Positions 24,522 to 33,301 are shown, numbered from the stretch's first letter. The stretch is DNA of 64,000 nucleotides from JBFMAI01 sp040755725 (GCA_040755725.1 JBFMAI010000034.1:1-64000), one strand, 5' to 3'. Translations and numbers: made by a program. Notes: generated by a model from the sequence alone, not told the origin.

Positions 24522-25616
24522 ATGCAGCGTGTCGTGGCTGTTGTCAGGTTGGGACTAGTGGCCTGGGTCGGGGTGGCCGCCGGGTGGGCGCAGGACACAC
24601 AACCGGGTACCCCCAAGCTTGTGCTCTCCCAGGAATCGTGGGACTTCGGCGAGGTGTGGCACCTCGAGAAACCCCGTCTGACGATCCAGTTGCGCAACGA
24701 GGGCACCGCCGACCTGCGGGTGCAGCCGATCCAATCCACCTGCGGCTGTGCCGTGGCGCACATCCAACGCGACGTCCTGCCGCCCGGCGACAGCACCTAC
24801 TTTCACATGCGCTTCGACACCAAGGGCAAACAGCGGGACGTCGAGGCCACGCTCATCATTAACAGCAACGACCCCCAGCGACCGACCTTCTATTTCCGCA
24901 TCAAGGGCTTCGTGAAGCGCGCCGTCAACGTGGAGCCCGACGGTGGCCTGGCGATCCGCACCCTGGCGGGCAAGGCCGGTCTGACCATGAAGGCCCGACT
25001 GGAGAACCAGACGGCCGAACCGATGAAGCTCAAGTTGTCCGGCACGACGCTGGCCGACGTGCTCGATACGGAACTGAAGGAGGTCAACGCCGGTTTGGCT
25101 TACGAGCTGACCGCGTGGACCAAGAAGGACCTGCCGCCGGGAACCCTCCGCGGCACGCTACGGTTCACGACGGGGTTGGAGCGCGAGAAGACTTACGATG
25201 TCAACGTGCGGATTCAGGTCATCGCGGCGCTGGACCCCAGTCCCCCGGTGATCTGGCTGGATCCGGCCGAAGCCGCCGGACCCAGCGAGCGGATGGTCAA
25301 CGTCTTCTACTATGGCACCGAGCAAATCGCCATCGACCGGGTGGAATGCCCTCTGCCGGCCGTCACGGCTTCCGCAGGCCCCGTGCAGCAGGCGTCCGAG
25401 GGGATGAAGCGCATGACCCCGCCGGTGACGTCGTGGTTTCAGATCAAAGTGTCGCTGCCGCCGGCCTCCGCCTTGCCGCCGGAGGGCACGAAGATCGTGT
25501 TTCATACGAACGACCCGCAGTGCCCGAAGTTGGAGTTGCCCGTCACGACGGACCGGGCGACGCTGGAGCATGGTTTGAAGGGACCGGACCCGGGCCCGAT
25601 GCGGAACGTGCCGTAA
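24522..25616 (+). CDS. Secreted DUF1573 protein, copy 1
   Basis: 364 residues. ATG 24522 begins a signal peptide (VVRLGLVAWVGVAAGWAQ). The first domain is DUF1573: WDFGEVWHLEKPRLTIQLRNEGTADL followed by the hallmark cysteine pair STCGC, then VLPPGDSTYFHMRFD and INSNDPQRPTFYF. Two further beta-sandwich regions follow. The family is common in planctomycetes and Bacteroidetes; it is exported but has no established activity. It is followed after 33 bases by a paralog, so the two are probably an operon and may form a heteromeric surface complex. Confidence 0.88.
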   Translation: MQRVVAVVRLGLVAWVGVAAGWAQDTQPGTPKLVLSQESWDFGEVWHLEKPRLTIQLRNEGTADLRVQPIQSTCGCAVAHIQRDVLPPGDSTYFHMRFDTKGKQRDVEATLIINSNDPQRPTFYFRIKGFVKRAVNVEPDGGLAIRTLAGKAGLTMKARLENQTAEPMKLKLSGTTLADVLDTELKEVNAGLAYELTAWTKKDLPPGTLRGTLRFTTGLEREKTYDVNVRIQVIAALDPSPPVIWLDPAEAAGPSERMVNVFYYGTEQIAIDRVECPLPAVTASAGPVQQASEGMKRMTPPVTSWFQIKVSLPPASALPPEGTKIVFHTNDPQCPKLELPVTTDRATLEHGLKGPDPGPMRNVP

Positions 25617-25649
25617 CGACCGCGTTTGGCCGGTTGGAGGTGTTTTGCC

Positions 25650-26792
25650 ATGACGTGCCGATGCCGTAATTCCTGCCTGAGCTTGTTCGTGGGATGGTTG
25701 CCGGTCGTGGCCGCGGTCGCGCAGGCACCGGCCGAAGCGCCGCCGGGCGGGCCGCGTCTGCAACTGAGCACGCAGGAGTGGAACTTCGGGGTGGTGTGGC
25801 AGGGTCAGTCGTTGAAAGAAGACGTCACGGTGAAGAACGTCGGCGACGCCCCGCTGGAAATCCTGGACATCATCACCTCGTGCGGCTGCACGATGCCCAC
25901 CAAGCCGAGGAGCCCCCTGGCCCCGGGCGAATCCGACGTCATGACGTTGTCGTATCACACCGGGCAGCGCGTCGGCGGGGCCCACCAGACAGTCACGCTC
26001 AAGACGAACGACCCGACGCAGCCGTCGGTCGTCATCAAACTGGTCGGTGACATCAAGCCGGTGTACGAGCTCGAGCCGCGGGACGGCCTGGTCTTCGGCC
26101 AGCTCTACCGCAACTCGGGCGAGACCCGTCGCGTCACGATCGCAAACCGCTATAAGGACCCCCTGTTGCTCGCGTTGAAGCCGGACCAGGACTTCGGACC
26201 ATTCCACGTGGAACTCAAGGTGCTCGAACTCGGGCAGCGGTACGAGCTGTCCGCGACCACCCGGCCGCCGCTGTCCGTCGGCCGTCACCAAGCTTACGTC
26301 GCCATGGAAACCGGGGTGGAAGTGCTGCCGGAAATCAAGTCGATCATTTACGGCTTCGTGCAGCCGCCCGTCACGGTTCGGCCCGCGAAGCTCTTCTGGC
26401 CGCGCAGCTATCCCACCGAGATGAAGCGCGTCCTCCTCGTCTCGCACGCCCCCGACCACCCCGTGGAGGTAACCGGGGCCCGCGCCACCGTTGACGCGAT
26501 CAAGGTCGAAGTCGAACGGGCGCTGCCGGGCGGCGACAAGGCGGCGTCACCGACGTACAAGATCAACGTGACCATCCCCCCGGGCGACCGCGTGCCCGCC
26601 GATGCGGACCTGGCCATCGAGATCACGACGAGCTCGTCCGAGCCCGAGTGCCAGAAGCTGGTGGTTCCGATCCAGGTCATCACCGGGGCTTCCGCCGGCG
26701 AGCCGCACCCGCCGGGAGCGATACAGCGGCCCCCCGCCGCCCCTGCCCAGAACACGCCGACGACCCGGCCGGCCCGGACGCCGGAGTCATGA
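25650..26792 (+). CDS. Secreted DUF1573 protein, copy 2
   Basis: 380 residues; ATG 25650 follows GGAGG. A signal-like segment (SLFVGWLPVVAAVAQ) is followed by WNFGVVWQGQSLKEDVTVKNVGDAPLEIL and the diagnostic TSCGC pair, then APGESDVMTLSY and LKTNDPTQPSVVIKL. Two more beta-rich regions and a proline/threonine-rich C-terminal tail complete it. It is a paralog of the upstream gene with the same domain order. The function is unknown; co-export with copy 1 is inferred. Confidence 0.88.
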   Translation: MTCRCRNSCLSLFVGWLPVVAAVAQAPAEAPPGGPRLQLSTQEWNFGVVWQGQSLKEDVTVKNVGDAPLEILDIITSCGCTMPTKPRSPLAPGESDVMTLSYHTGQRVGGAHQTVTLKTNDPTQPSVVIKLVGDIKPVYELEPRDGLVFGQLYRNSGETRRVTIANRYKDPLLLALKPDQDFGPFHVELKVLELGQRYELSATTRPPLSVGRHQAYVAMETGVEVLPEIKSIIYGFVQPPVTVRPAKLFWPRSYPTEMKRVLLVSHAPDHPVEVTGARATVDAIKVEVERALPGGDKAASPTYKINVTIPPGDRVPADADLAIEITTSSSEPECQKLVVPIQVITGASAGEPHPPGAIQRPPAAPAQNTPTTRPARTPES

Positions 26793-26931
26793 TCCACCGC
26801 GAATCGTCTCATTTCGGACGCGACGGAGGCGTGCGCGGTGCGTGGGGCTTGGCGGTTCTCGCTCGTAACACAAAATCTGAGCGGAACTTATCGCCCTGGG
26901 CCCCGCTCAGCCACTTTCCTGCAAGATTTGC

Positions 26932-26960
26932 TTGCCCCCAGGGGGCAAACTGAGTATACT
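26932..26960 (+). promoter_or_regulatory. Sigma-70-type promoter with overlapping palindrome
   Basis: TTGCCC (26932-26937) and TATACT (26955-26960) are separated by 17 bases. The perfect palindrome TTGCCCCC-A-GGGGGCAA (26932-26948) covers the -35 box and half the spacer, which would let a dimeric repressor block polymerase. About 200 bases of leader separate it from the sigma-factor start. It lies in the 374-base gene-free gap 26793-27166. Confidence 0.6.
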
Positions 26961-27166
26961 TCCCTTGGCTCCCCATAGTGCCGTGCCCGACGCACGCATC
27001 GGCTCCCCCAGTCGGGCAAACGGCTCCTGGTCGTGTATGTGAATCGCGCAGGCTGCGCTCTTTCCGCGTGGCCGGTTCCCTTGGACTCGCCCGCTTCGCG
27101 CCGGTCGGTTGTAGTGCGCGATGGCCGCGTCCGTCCGCACGGTGTGTTCGGAAGGGAAAAGCGAGG

Positions 27167-28153
27167 ATGGGAGAAGCGATGCTTCCTGGAGAGCCGAAAC
27201 CCCCTGTCAGTGGCCTACGAAAACTGAAACCGCTGGCCAAGTTGCCCACGTCGGCCGTGCTGCACATGTTCACGCCGACCGATGTGCGCCGGCTCAAGCG
27301 GCTTCTGAACGACCCCGTGGAGTACGTGGACGACCCGCGGCTGGACGATCCGGCGTTGGCCCCCCTGCTCGGGGGCCCGCAGGACCCGTGTCTCGGCGCC
27401 CCGCGCGGCAGCGACGACAGCGGCTTCTGCGGGTTCGTCGCCGACCTGCCGGTGCCCACGCCGGATCGCGAGCACACGCTGTTTCTCCGCCTGAACTACT
27501 GGCGTCGGCGCGTGTATCGGCTGATACAGGAGCAGGCCGGTCGGCGCCTGAGCGCCGACACCGCCGCACTCGCCCTCCAATGGGAACACGAGGCCGCCGT
27601 GACCCGCGGCGAAATCGTCCGCGACAACATGCCGCTGGTGCTGGCAATGGCCAAGCGCACGCGGATCACCGGCGTGGACGTGACCGACCTCATCAGCGAA
27701 GGTAATCTTGCCCTGCTGCGAGCGGTCAACAAGTTCGACTGCTCCCGCGGCTACAAGTTCAGCACCTATGCTTGCCGCGCCATCCTGAAGAGCTTCTCCC
27801 GGGTGGCGACGCGCATGGCCCGTTACCGGGGACATTTTCCGACCGAGTTCGATCCGGCGTTGGAGAAGAGCAACCACCTGGAGCAGACCCGCCTGGTGGC
27901 GGAAGGGGATGCCGTGCACGAGCTAAAGACCATTCTCGCCGATAATCGGGCCCAACTCACCGACGTGGAGCAGAAGGTCGTCGCAGCCCGCTTCGCCCTC
28001 GATATCCCGGAGGCCGACGCCGATACCAAGGCCAAAACCTTGGAGCAGGTGGGGGAGATGATCGGCGTCACCAAGGAGCGGGTGCGGCAGATCCAGAACA
28101 AGGCGCTGAGCAAGCTCCGGGCGGCCCTGGAGCAAATGGCTCTGGCGCGCTGA
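27167..28153 (+). CDS. Sigma-70 family RNA polymerase sigma factor
   Basis: 328 residues from ATG 27167 (an in-frame ATG at 27179 after GGGAGAAGCG is also possible). Region 2 spans about residues 150-220 (DNMPLVLAMAKRTRITGVDVTDLISEGNLALLRAVNKFD, then RGYKFSTYACRAI). Region 4 spans about 265-325 (TDVEQKVVAARF, TLEQVGEMIGVTKERVRQIQNKAL). Region 1.1 is absent and region 3 is very short. The first 110 residues are unusual and hydrophilic, with a DLPVPTPDREHTLFLRLNYWRRR helix that may be part of region 1.2. This places it among group 2/3-like or planctomycete-specific sigma factors; its regulon is unknown. Confidence 0.88.
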   Translation: MGEAMLPGEPKPPVSGLRKLKPLAKLPTSAVLHMFTPTDVRRLKRLLNDPVEYVDDPRLDDPALAPLLGGPQDPCLGAPRGSDDSGFCGFVADLPVPTPDREHTLFLRLNYWRRRVYRLIQEQAGRRLSADTAALALQWEHEAAVTRGEIVRDNMPLVLAMAKRTRITGVDVTDLISEGNLALLRAVNKFDCSRGYKFSTYACRAILKSFSRVATRMARYRGHFPTEFDPALEKSNHLEQTRLVAEGDAVHELKTILADNRAQLTDVEQKVVAARFALDIPEADADTKAKTLEQVGEMIGVTKERVRQIQNKALSKLRAALEQMALAR

Positions 28154-28511
28154 CCGCTCCGCCGCCCGACAAACTGCGGGCCCTCCCGGGCCCCCGCAGG
28201 TATTGCGAACTCGCTGACCCCGGGCGCCGGCGGGCCTCACGGTCGCCCACGAGCACCTTGTAGAACCGCGCCCGCCAGTGCGGGGTCAGACAGCCCGCCG
28301 CTGGCGTGGTGGGTTCTGTCGCCGGATCCCGAAGAAAAATCATCCGCGGAAGCGCTTCCGAGCGAGATCCCGTCTTTACAAACCAGCGTGGAACCGTACA
28401 CTCCCGCCCAATTTGGAGTCACGGATGCCATTGCGCGGCGGCGGCAACCTGCGATCCCCCGGCGATACCCGGCTCGGACCCGAGCCGGGACCGGCCCGAC
28501 GTTCCGTCTTT
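28154..28511. other. Gene-free region with a 10-bp perfect hairpin
   Basis: No convincing protein gene. It contains a CCGCCGCTGGCGTGGTGGG repeat unit at about 28294-28313 and a strong hairpin CCCGGCTCGG-AC-CCGAGCCGGG at 28468-28489. The terminator at 28512 follows. The 28320-28537 stretch could encode a small RNA; no known RNA family is recognised. Confidence 0.4.
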
Positions 28512-28537
28512 TCCCCGCCATTGGCGGGGATTTTTTT
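28512..28537 (+). terminator. Intrinsic terminator
   Basis: TCCCCGCC-ATT-GGCGGGGA stem-loop (8-bp stem, 3-base loop) followed directly by seven T residues. It lies 358 bases after the sigma-factor stop. Confidence 0.85.
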
Positions 28538-28621
28538 CGCGCTGCCCCGGAGGTGTGACGCGGCCCGGCGAGGGGCCGGGTGTCGCGCGCCCGACTGCGG
28601 CCAATCCAATTCCTGCCGTTT

Positions 28622-28651
28622 ACACCCCGCATTGAAGCGGGGTGTTTTTTT
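28622..28651 (+). terminator. Intrinsic terminator just upstream of the synthetase-like gene
   Basis: ACACCCCGC-ATTGAA-GCGGGGTGT (9-bp perfect stem) followed by seven T residues. Only 42 bases separate it from the ATG at 28694, too little room for a normal promoter and leader. It may be an attenuator inside the leader of the downstream gene. Confidence 0.85.
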
Positions 28652-28693
28652 GCGCCTCGTGGAACCTCTCTCTACCCGCCCAGGAGGACCGTC

Positions 28694-29725
28694 ATGACGC
28701 CGAAAGAGTGGAGCCGCGAACTCACCGCCCTGAAGGCCAACGTCGTCAACGCCATCCGCACGCGCATGCGCGAGATCGGTGCCGTCGAGTCGTATTACCC
28801 CAAGATCAGCGGCGGGACGGGGGCGTGCGAAAACGTCCCGACGGCGTTCATCCTGAAGAACACGCGCGACGTGTCGTACCTGAGCCAGACCGACCAGTTG
28901 CTCATGGAGGCCGAGATTCTCGAGTACGACCTGCCCGCCGTCTGGACCATCGGCCGCAGCTACCGCAACGAGCCGCGGGCCGGCGACGGCCGGCACTTGG
29001 CCGAGTTCGCCCTGCTGGAGTTCGAGGCCCGCGACATGGACCTGGCCGGCCTGGTCAAGTTCCAGCAGGACCTCCTCAACCTGGCCATGGACGTGGCCCT
29101 CGCGTCGCCCGTCGTCTCCGATGAGCACAAGGAACGCTTGCAGCGGTTCCTCAAACGCCCCGCCCCCGTGATTACGTATACGGACATCCTCAAGCGGCTG
29201 AACAACGGCGGCGTGAGCATCAATTGGGGCGACGATTTCAGGTCGGAAATCGAAGAGATGGTGTGCCTGATCCACGAGGGGCCCGTGCAGGTCACCCACT
29301 ATCCCGAGTCGATCAAGTTCTTCAACATGTACCGCAGCGACCGCCGGCCGCTCCAGCCGGGCCTTTCGATCGACGAGTACAACGCCAACCGCTGGACGGT
29401 CGATTGCGTGGACTTCCTGCTCCCCTGGGCGGGCGAGACCTTCGGCGCGTCCCGCCGCGAGGAGGACTACGGCACCCTCCGCACCAAGCTCCGCGAGAGT
29501 CTCATGTTCAAGCAGATGGTCCAGATTCGCGCCGCCGAGACGAACAACGGCGAGGTGACGCCGGAGACCGAGGAGGCCGCGTGGCAGCCGTTCGTGCCCT
29601 ACCTGGAGCTGTTCAACGTGGAGAAGCACCCGGGGCGACGCGGGGTGAAGCGCAGCGGCTTCGGCCTGGGCATGGGCCGCCTGGTCCAGTTCCTGCTGGG
29701 CTCGACGGAGGTCGTGGTGTTCTGA
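28694..29725 (+). CDS. Class II synthetase-like protein, asparagine synthetase (AsnRS-paralog) type
   Basis: 343 residues; ATG 28694 after AGGAGG. It is the catalytic core of an AsnRS/AspRS with no N-terminal anticodon-binding OB fold. Motif 2 is at residues 88-112 (GRSYRNEPRAGDGRHLAEF), and motif 3 near 321-335 (GFGLGMGRLVQFLLG) has the GxGxGxxR arginine. The archaeal-type protein of this shape, an AsnRS paralog lacking the anticodon domain, makes asparagine from aspartate and ATP, so amino-acid biosynthesis rather than tRNA charging is likely. This should be checked against the AspRS/AsnRS tree. The strong terminator directly upstream suggests conditional expression. Confidence 0.8.
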   Translation: MTPKEWSRELTALKANVVNAIRTRMREIGAVESYYPKISGGTGACENVPTAFILKNTRDVSYLSQTDQLLMEAEILEYDLPAVWTIGRSYRNEPRAGDGRHLAEFALLEFEARDMDLAGLVKFQQDLLNLAMDVALASPVVSDEHKERLQRFLKRPAPVITYTDILKRLNNGGVSINWGDDFRSEIEEMVCLIHEGPVQVTHYPESIKFFNMYRSDRRPLQPGLSIDEYNANRWTVDCVDFLLPWAGETFGASRREEDYGTLRTKLRESLMFKQMVQIRAAETNNGEVTPETEEAAWQPFVPYLELFNVEKHPGRRGVKRSGFGLGMGRLVQFLLGSTEVVVF

Positions 29726-30055
29726 CGCAACGCGAGCCGACAGGCCGGCGGCGTGGCGAGGGACAAGTGTGAGCGCTCTTCGCTCGCCGGCCCGCGGTCG
29801 TCCAAATGGGCATTCGGAATCGCGCGACCCGGGCGGGGTCGTGCTGCTTGTCGAACTGACCGTTAGCGCGGGCTGAGGGTCAGTGCGCCCCTATGGTGCA
29901 AACAGCCGCGCCGGCGGGAGCACAAGCCGGGTGGTCCGGCGTGGCGGCCAGAAGCTATCCCGAAACCTAGACCCACGTAGACCAGATAATCGAGACAGCG
30001 GTTTCTGCCGAGGGTTTCAACCCGACCCAACCCCTCCCCGAGAGGGAGGGGGGTT
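29726..30055. other. Convergent gene-free gap with a dispersed repeat
   Basis: 330 bases between the convergent synthetase-like and coiled-coil genes. The CCCAACCCCTCCCCGAGAGG unit continues to GGGGGG at 30026-30053, a member of the CCCTCCC/GGGAGGGG family and a plausible bidirectional terminator. Nothing else recognisable is present. Confidence 0.6.
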
Positions 30056-31993
30056 CTACTTGTCTTCCTCATCCATGAAGAACCCGCCCTCGTCTTCCGC
30101 ATTGGCCGGAGTGCCCGGGGCCGCGGGCGCCCCGGCTTCGGACGGGGCCGACGTCAGGGCCGGGGCGGCACCGCCGAGGTGGTCGCGGAACGCAACCAGC
30201 GGACGGGCGTAAGGGAACTGCTCGCGCTTGTCCAGGGCCTTGCGGATCACGTCGAGCGCCTGCTCGCGATAAGCGGCTGAGCGATCCGCGTCGACGCGTG
30301 CCAGCAGGTGGTATGTGGCGGCGAGGGCCGCCTGCGGCACCCACGCCGTGGGCTGGCCCGAGAGCTTGTCGGAAATTGACGCGTACAGCTCCCGCGCCTT
30401 GTCAAGCGTCTCGAGAGCCGCGGCCCGGGCCGTCTGGACCTGGGTCTCGAATACGGACCGGTCGAACTTCATCGCCGGGTTCATCTGCGCAAAGACGCCC
30501 ATGTCTTCGATCAACCCCTGGGTCGCGTCGAGACGCCCGGCATGTACCCGCGCCAGCAGCAGTCGCGCCGCCGCCTCCGCGCTCCGCCCCACTTGCTCCA
30601 GATATGGATCGCGCGTCACCAGCAACAGCCGCGGGTTCTTGCGGTTCGGGTCCCGCTCCCGCTGCACCTCGCGGGCCGCCTGAATCCACGTCTGCCCCGC
30701 CCGGGAGGCCTGCGAAAACGCGCGGACGGCGGCATCGGCAGCCGCCAGGGCCTCGGATTCCTTGTCGAACGCCGCGGCGGCCAGCGTCTGGACCTCCTCC
30801 ACGATGGTCTTCTGCTGGGCCTCGAGCTGCTGGAGCCGGTTCTGGTATTGCGCCGCTTCCGTCGTCGCGCGCTGCCCCGTCTCGGTCACGTAGCGGATGT
30901 GCTCCTCCAGCGAGAGGTTCGCCCGGTCCAACCGCCGCGCCCGCTCCTGGGCCATCTCCAGCCGGCGCCGCAGTTCATCCACCCCGGCGGTCGGCTCGCC
31001 GCCGCGAATCTCGGCTTCCAGAGGCTCTTCCCCCACGAGCTCCGCGCCCGGCCGGCCGCCGAAGCGCAGTTCGTCGTCCCGCCGCTGAAGCGCACGCATT
31101 TCGGCCGCCAGCGACAGGTAGCGCTCGCGGAAGGCCGCGAAGCTCTGGGGCCCATCGTCGTGGCCGGCGTCAAAGCCGCGTTGTTCGAGTTCCAGTAACT
31201 CGGCCTGCTTGGTCCGCAGCGCGGTCTCCGCCTGGGCCAGCTCATCCTCCCGTTGCTTGAGCTCGTTGGCCAAGGTGGTCACGCGGGCGCCGGCCTCGGC
31301 GCGCAGCGTTGCGAGCGTGTCGAGGTCGGCCCGCAGTTGGGTGACAATCGCACTGACGTCCAGACCACGGGAGTAGTCGAGATACCCGCGTACGCGCTTC
31401 CACCGCGAGCCGGCGTCAAGCAGCCGCGCCAGCGCCAAGTCCTGTTGCTCACGCAGTTTCTGGGCCTCGACCATCAGCCCGACGGCCCGCACGTACTCGG
31501 CCGACCCGAGGGCGTAGGCCACGCCGAGCGCGTTGCCGTCAATCCCCATCGCGGCCTTGGCATCGGCAATCGCCTTCTTTAGCAGGTCTTCGTTGGCGCG
31601 CACCGCCCCATCGAGCACGTCGGCCGCGGCCCGCACGCCGCCGGCGTCCGCGCTCAGCCGCGGGACGCCCGGCAAGGAGAGCCCGTAGCGCTCGGCCATT
31701 CGCTGCGACTTGCGCGCCTGCTCCGCGAGCTCGCCCGCCGCCCGGGCGAGTTCAGGCTGCGACCCCGCGGCGGCCGCGTCCAGCCTGGCCCCCTCAACGG
31801 TCTTGACGGCGGCGGCCGGCGCCAGACGTTGGAGGGTCAGGCTGTGCCGTGCCAGCTGGCGCTGGGCCAGCGCCGCCTGCGCCTGGGCGGCCTCCGCGGC
31901 CTTGCGTTGCGAACCGCGCAGCGCCGGGGCGAAAACCCACGCCAAGACAAACACCAAGGCCAAGATGATCCCGATCAGGACGGGCGGTTTCAC
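30056..31993 (-). CDS. Membrane-anchored large coiled-coil protein
   Basis: 645 residues; GTG 31993 follows GGAGG. The extended reading to 32074 has no ribosome site. One transmembrane segment near the N-terminus (VLIGIILALVFVLAWVFAPAL, residues about 5-25) is followed by several hundred residues of coiled coil with breaks (e.g. AELLELEQRG, RRLEMAQERARRLDRANLSLEEHIRYV). Residues about 480-600 look more globular and helical, and the C-terminus is acidic (EDEGGFFMDEEDK). No catalytic motif is seen. A periplasmic spacer or scaffold is plausible. It is followed on the same strand by no close partner; the redoxin/CPBP pair lies upstream. Confidence 0.75.
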   Translation of the reverse strand: MKPPVLIGIILALVFVLAWVFAPALRGSQRKAAEAAQAQAALAQRQLARHSLTLQRLAPAAAVKTVEGARLDAAAAGSQPELARAAGELAEQARKSQRMAERYGLSLPGVPRLSADAGGVRAAADVLDGAVRANEDLLKKAIADAKAAMGIDGNALGVAYALGSAEYVRAVGLMVEAQKLREQQDLALARLLDAGSRWKRVRGYLDYSRGLDVSAIVTQLRADLDTLATLRAEAGARVTTLANELKQREDELAQAETALRTKQAELLELEQRGFDAGHDDGPQSFAAFRERYLSLAAEMRALQRRDDELRFGGRPGAELVGEEPLEAEIRGGEPTAGVDELRRRLEMAQERARRLDRANLSLEEHIRYVTETGQRATTEAAQYQNRLQQLEAQQKTIVEEVQTLAAAAFDKESEALAAADAAVRAFSQASRAGQTWIQAAREVQRERDPNRKNPRLLLVTRDPYLEQVGRSAEAAARLLLARVHAGRLDATQGLIEDMGVFAQMNPAMKFDRSVFETQVQTARAAALETLDKARELYASISDKLSGQPTAWVPQAALAATYHLLARVDADRSAAYREQALDVIRKALDKREQFPYARPLVAFRDHLGGAAPALTSAPSEAGAPAAPGTPANAEDEGGFFMDEEDK

Positions 31994-32119
31994 AACGGAC
32001 CTCCGTTCCTTACGCGCACAAACACCACCCCGCGCCGGCCGGGGCGCCGGCGCGCACCCAACCCGCGCGGACACGGTGGGCTGTCCACGAAGGCTGTGTA
32101 ACCGCCGGGATTACCCCTG

Positions 32120-33301
32120 TCAATGAGCCCCCGCGCCGGGCTCCGCCGGCACCACCGCGTCGCGCAACAACCCCCGCACCGGCCCCTCCCAGCCGTCCCC
32201 CGCGTCCGATGCCACGAGCCGTCCGGCGGCGTCGATCACGAACACCAAGGGCAGGCGATCGATACCCCATTGCCGCACGAACTCCCCGCCCCAACCGCGT
32301 CCGTCGTTGCACTGCGGCCAGTCCAGCTCCAGCTCGCGAGCCGCGGTCCGCGTCGCTTCGGCCGTCTCGTCGAGTGAGACGCCGATCACCGCCAGTTGCG
32401 GATGACCGGCCCGAACGTGGCCGATGCGCTGCACGGCCCGGCGTGAGGCGTCATCGAACGCCGCCCACACCACCAGCATGACGGGCCGCCCGCGGTAGGC
32501 CGACCAATCCAACAGCTTGCCGTCGAGCCCCGGCAGAAGGGGCTCGAACGGTTCCCCCACCGCCCGCGTGCGCTGCCATTTGCCCCGGACGCTGCCCGTC
32601 ACGGGGTGCTCCGGAAACGTGCTCGTGAGCAACGCCACGAGCTCAGCCATGAGCGGGCGATCACCCCCGCGCGCGGCGTCGTCGAACACGAGCGCGGCCA
32701 GCCACGGCACCCGCGTGGAGCGGGGGTAAGCACGAATGTACGCCAGATACGCCTGTCGCAACGCCGGTCCGAGCCCCGTTGCCGCCGACTCCACGGCCGC
32801 CGCTTCGCCGCCGCCGGCCCGTTCGCATAGGATGGCCCAGTAGGCGGCCTCCTGGAGCGCGGCCGCACTCGGCGGCGCTCGCCGCAGCTCCGTCACCCGC
32901 TCGACGAGCGGGCCCAATTCTCCCCCGCGCCGTGCGCCCAGCACCCCTGTTCCCCGTTCCCCGCTCCCCGTTCCCTGAAGCGTCTCCAGCTCAAACAGCG
33001 TTCGCAACTCCCAGCGGATGGCCTCATCACGATGGACGCCTCCCGGGTAGAGCGTCAGGTACAGCCGCACCCGGCTGAGCAGGAGCCGCCGCTGTTGCCG
33101 GGCCGAGTCGAACCAGTCTTTGAACGGCTGCGTGACTGGCACGGGGCGTTGCGCTTCGACCACACGGTCCCAAAGCGTTTGCTCGTGTGGAGTGATCGGC
33201 GTGGTGCCCGGGGGCTCGCCGCCCCACGCCCAGCCGCCCCACATCAACGCCGCGACGAGGGCCGCGCGGCGTGCGACAGACTCGCGGACCGACGTCGTCA
33301 C
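32120..33301 (-). CDS. Thioredoxin-fold (TlpA/redoxin-like) protein lacking the CxxC motif
   Basis: 393 residues from GTG 33301, overlapping the CPBP stop (GTGA). A signal-like start (RRAALVAALMWGGWAWGG) leads into a helical domain (about residues 30-250). A TlpA-like domain follows from about 270: FEPLLPGLDGKLLDWSAYRGRPVMLVVWAAF, HPQLAVIGVSLDET and GIDRLPLVFVIDAAGRLVASD. Where active proteins have WCxxC, this one has WAAFDDASR, so it cannot do thiol-disulfide exchange at that site. At about residues 108-120 the low-complexity string GTGSGERGTG is encoded by the heptamer repeat. It is probably a structural or binding redoxin relative. Confidence 0.8.
   Translation of the reverse strand: MTTSVRESVARRAALVAALMWGGWAWGGEPPGTTPITPHEQTLWDRVVEAQRPVPVTQPFKDWFDSARQQRRLLLSRVRLYLTLYPGGVHRDEAIRWELRTLFELETLQGTGSGERGTGVLGARRGGELGPLVERVTELRRAPPSAAALQEAAYWAILCERAGGGEAAAVESAATGLGPALRQAYLAYIRAYPRSTRVPWLAALVFDDAARGGDRPLMAELVALLTSTFPEHPVTGSVRGKWQRTRAVGEPFEPLLPGLDGKLLDWSAYRGRPVMLVVWAAFDDASRRAVQRIGHVRAGHPQLAVIGVSLDETAEATRTAARELELDWPQCNDGRGWGGEFVRQWGIDRLPLVFVIDAAGRLVASDAGDGWEGPVRGLLRDAVVPAEPGAGAH
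32943..32985. repeat. Heptamer-like repeat inside the redoxin gene
   Basis: ACCCCTGTTCCCCGTTCCCC, GCTCCCC and GTTCCCTGAAG units, matching the right half of the recG insertion. It is translated in frame as GTGSGERGTGV-like sequence and does not interrupt the reading frame. Confidence 0.75.

Noticed and set aside
28383..28396. GCGTGGAACCG resembles the T-box core of amino-acid-responsive leaders
   Set aside because: The terminator it would control is over 100 bases away instead of overlapping, no specifier stem is visible, and T-boxes are not established in this lineage.
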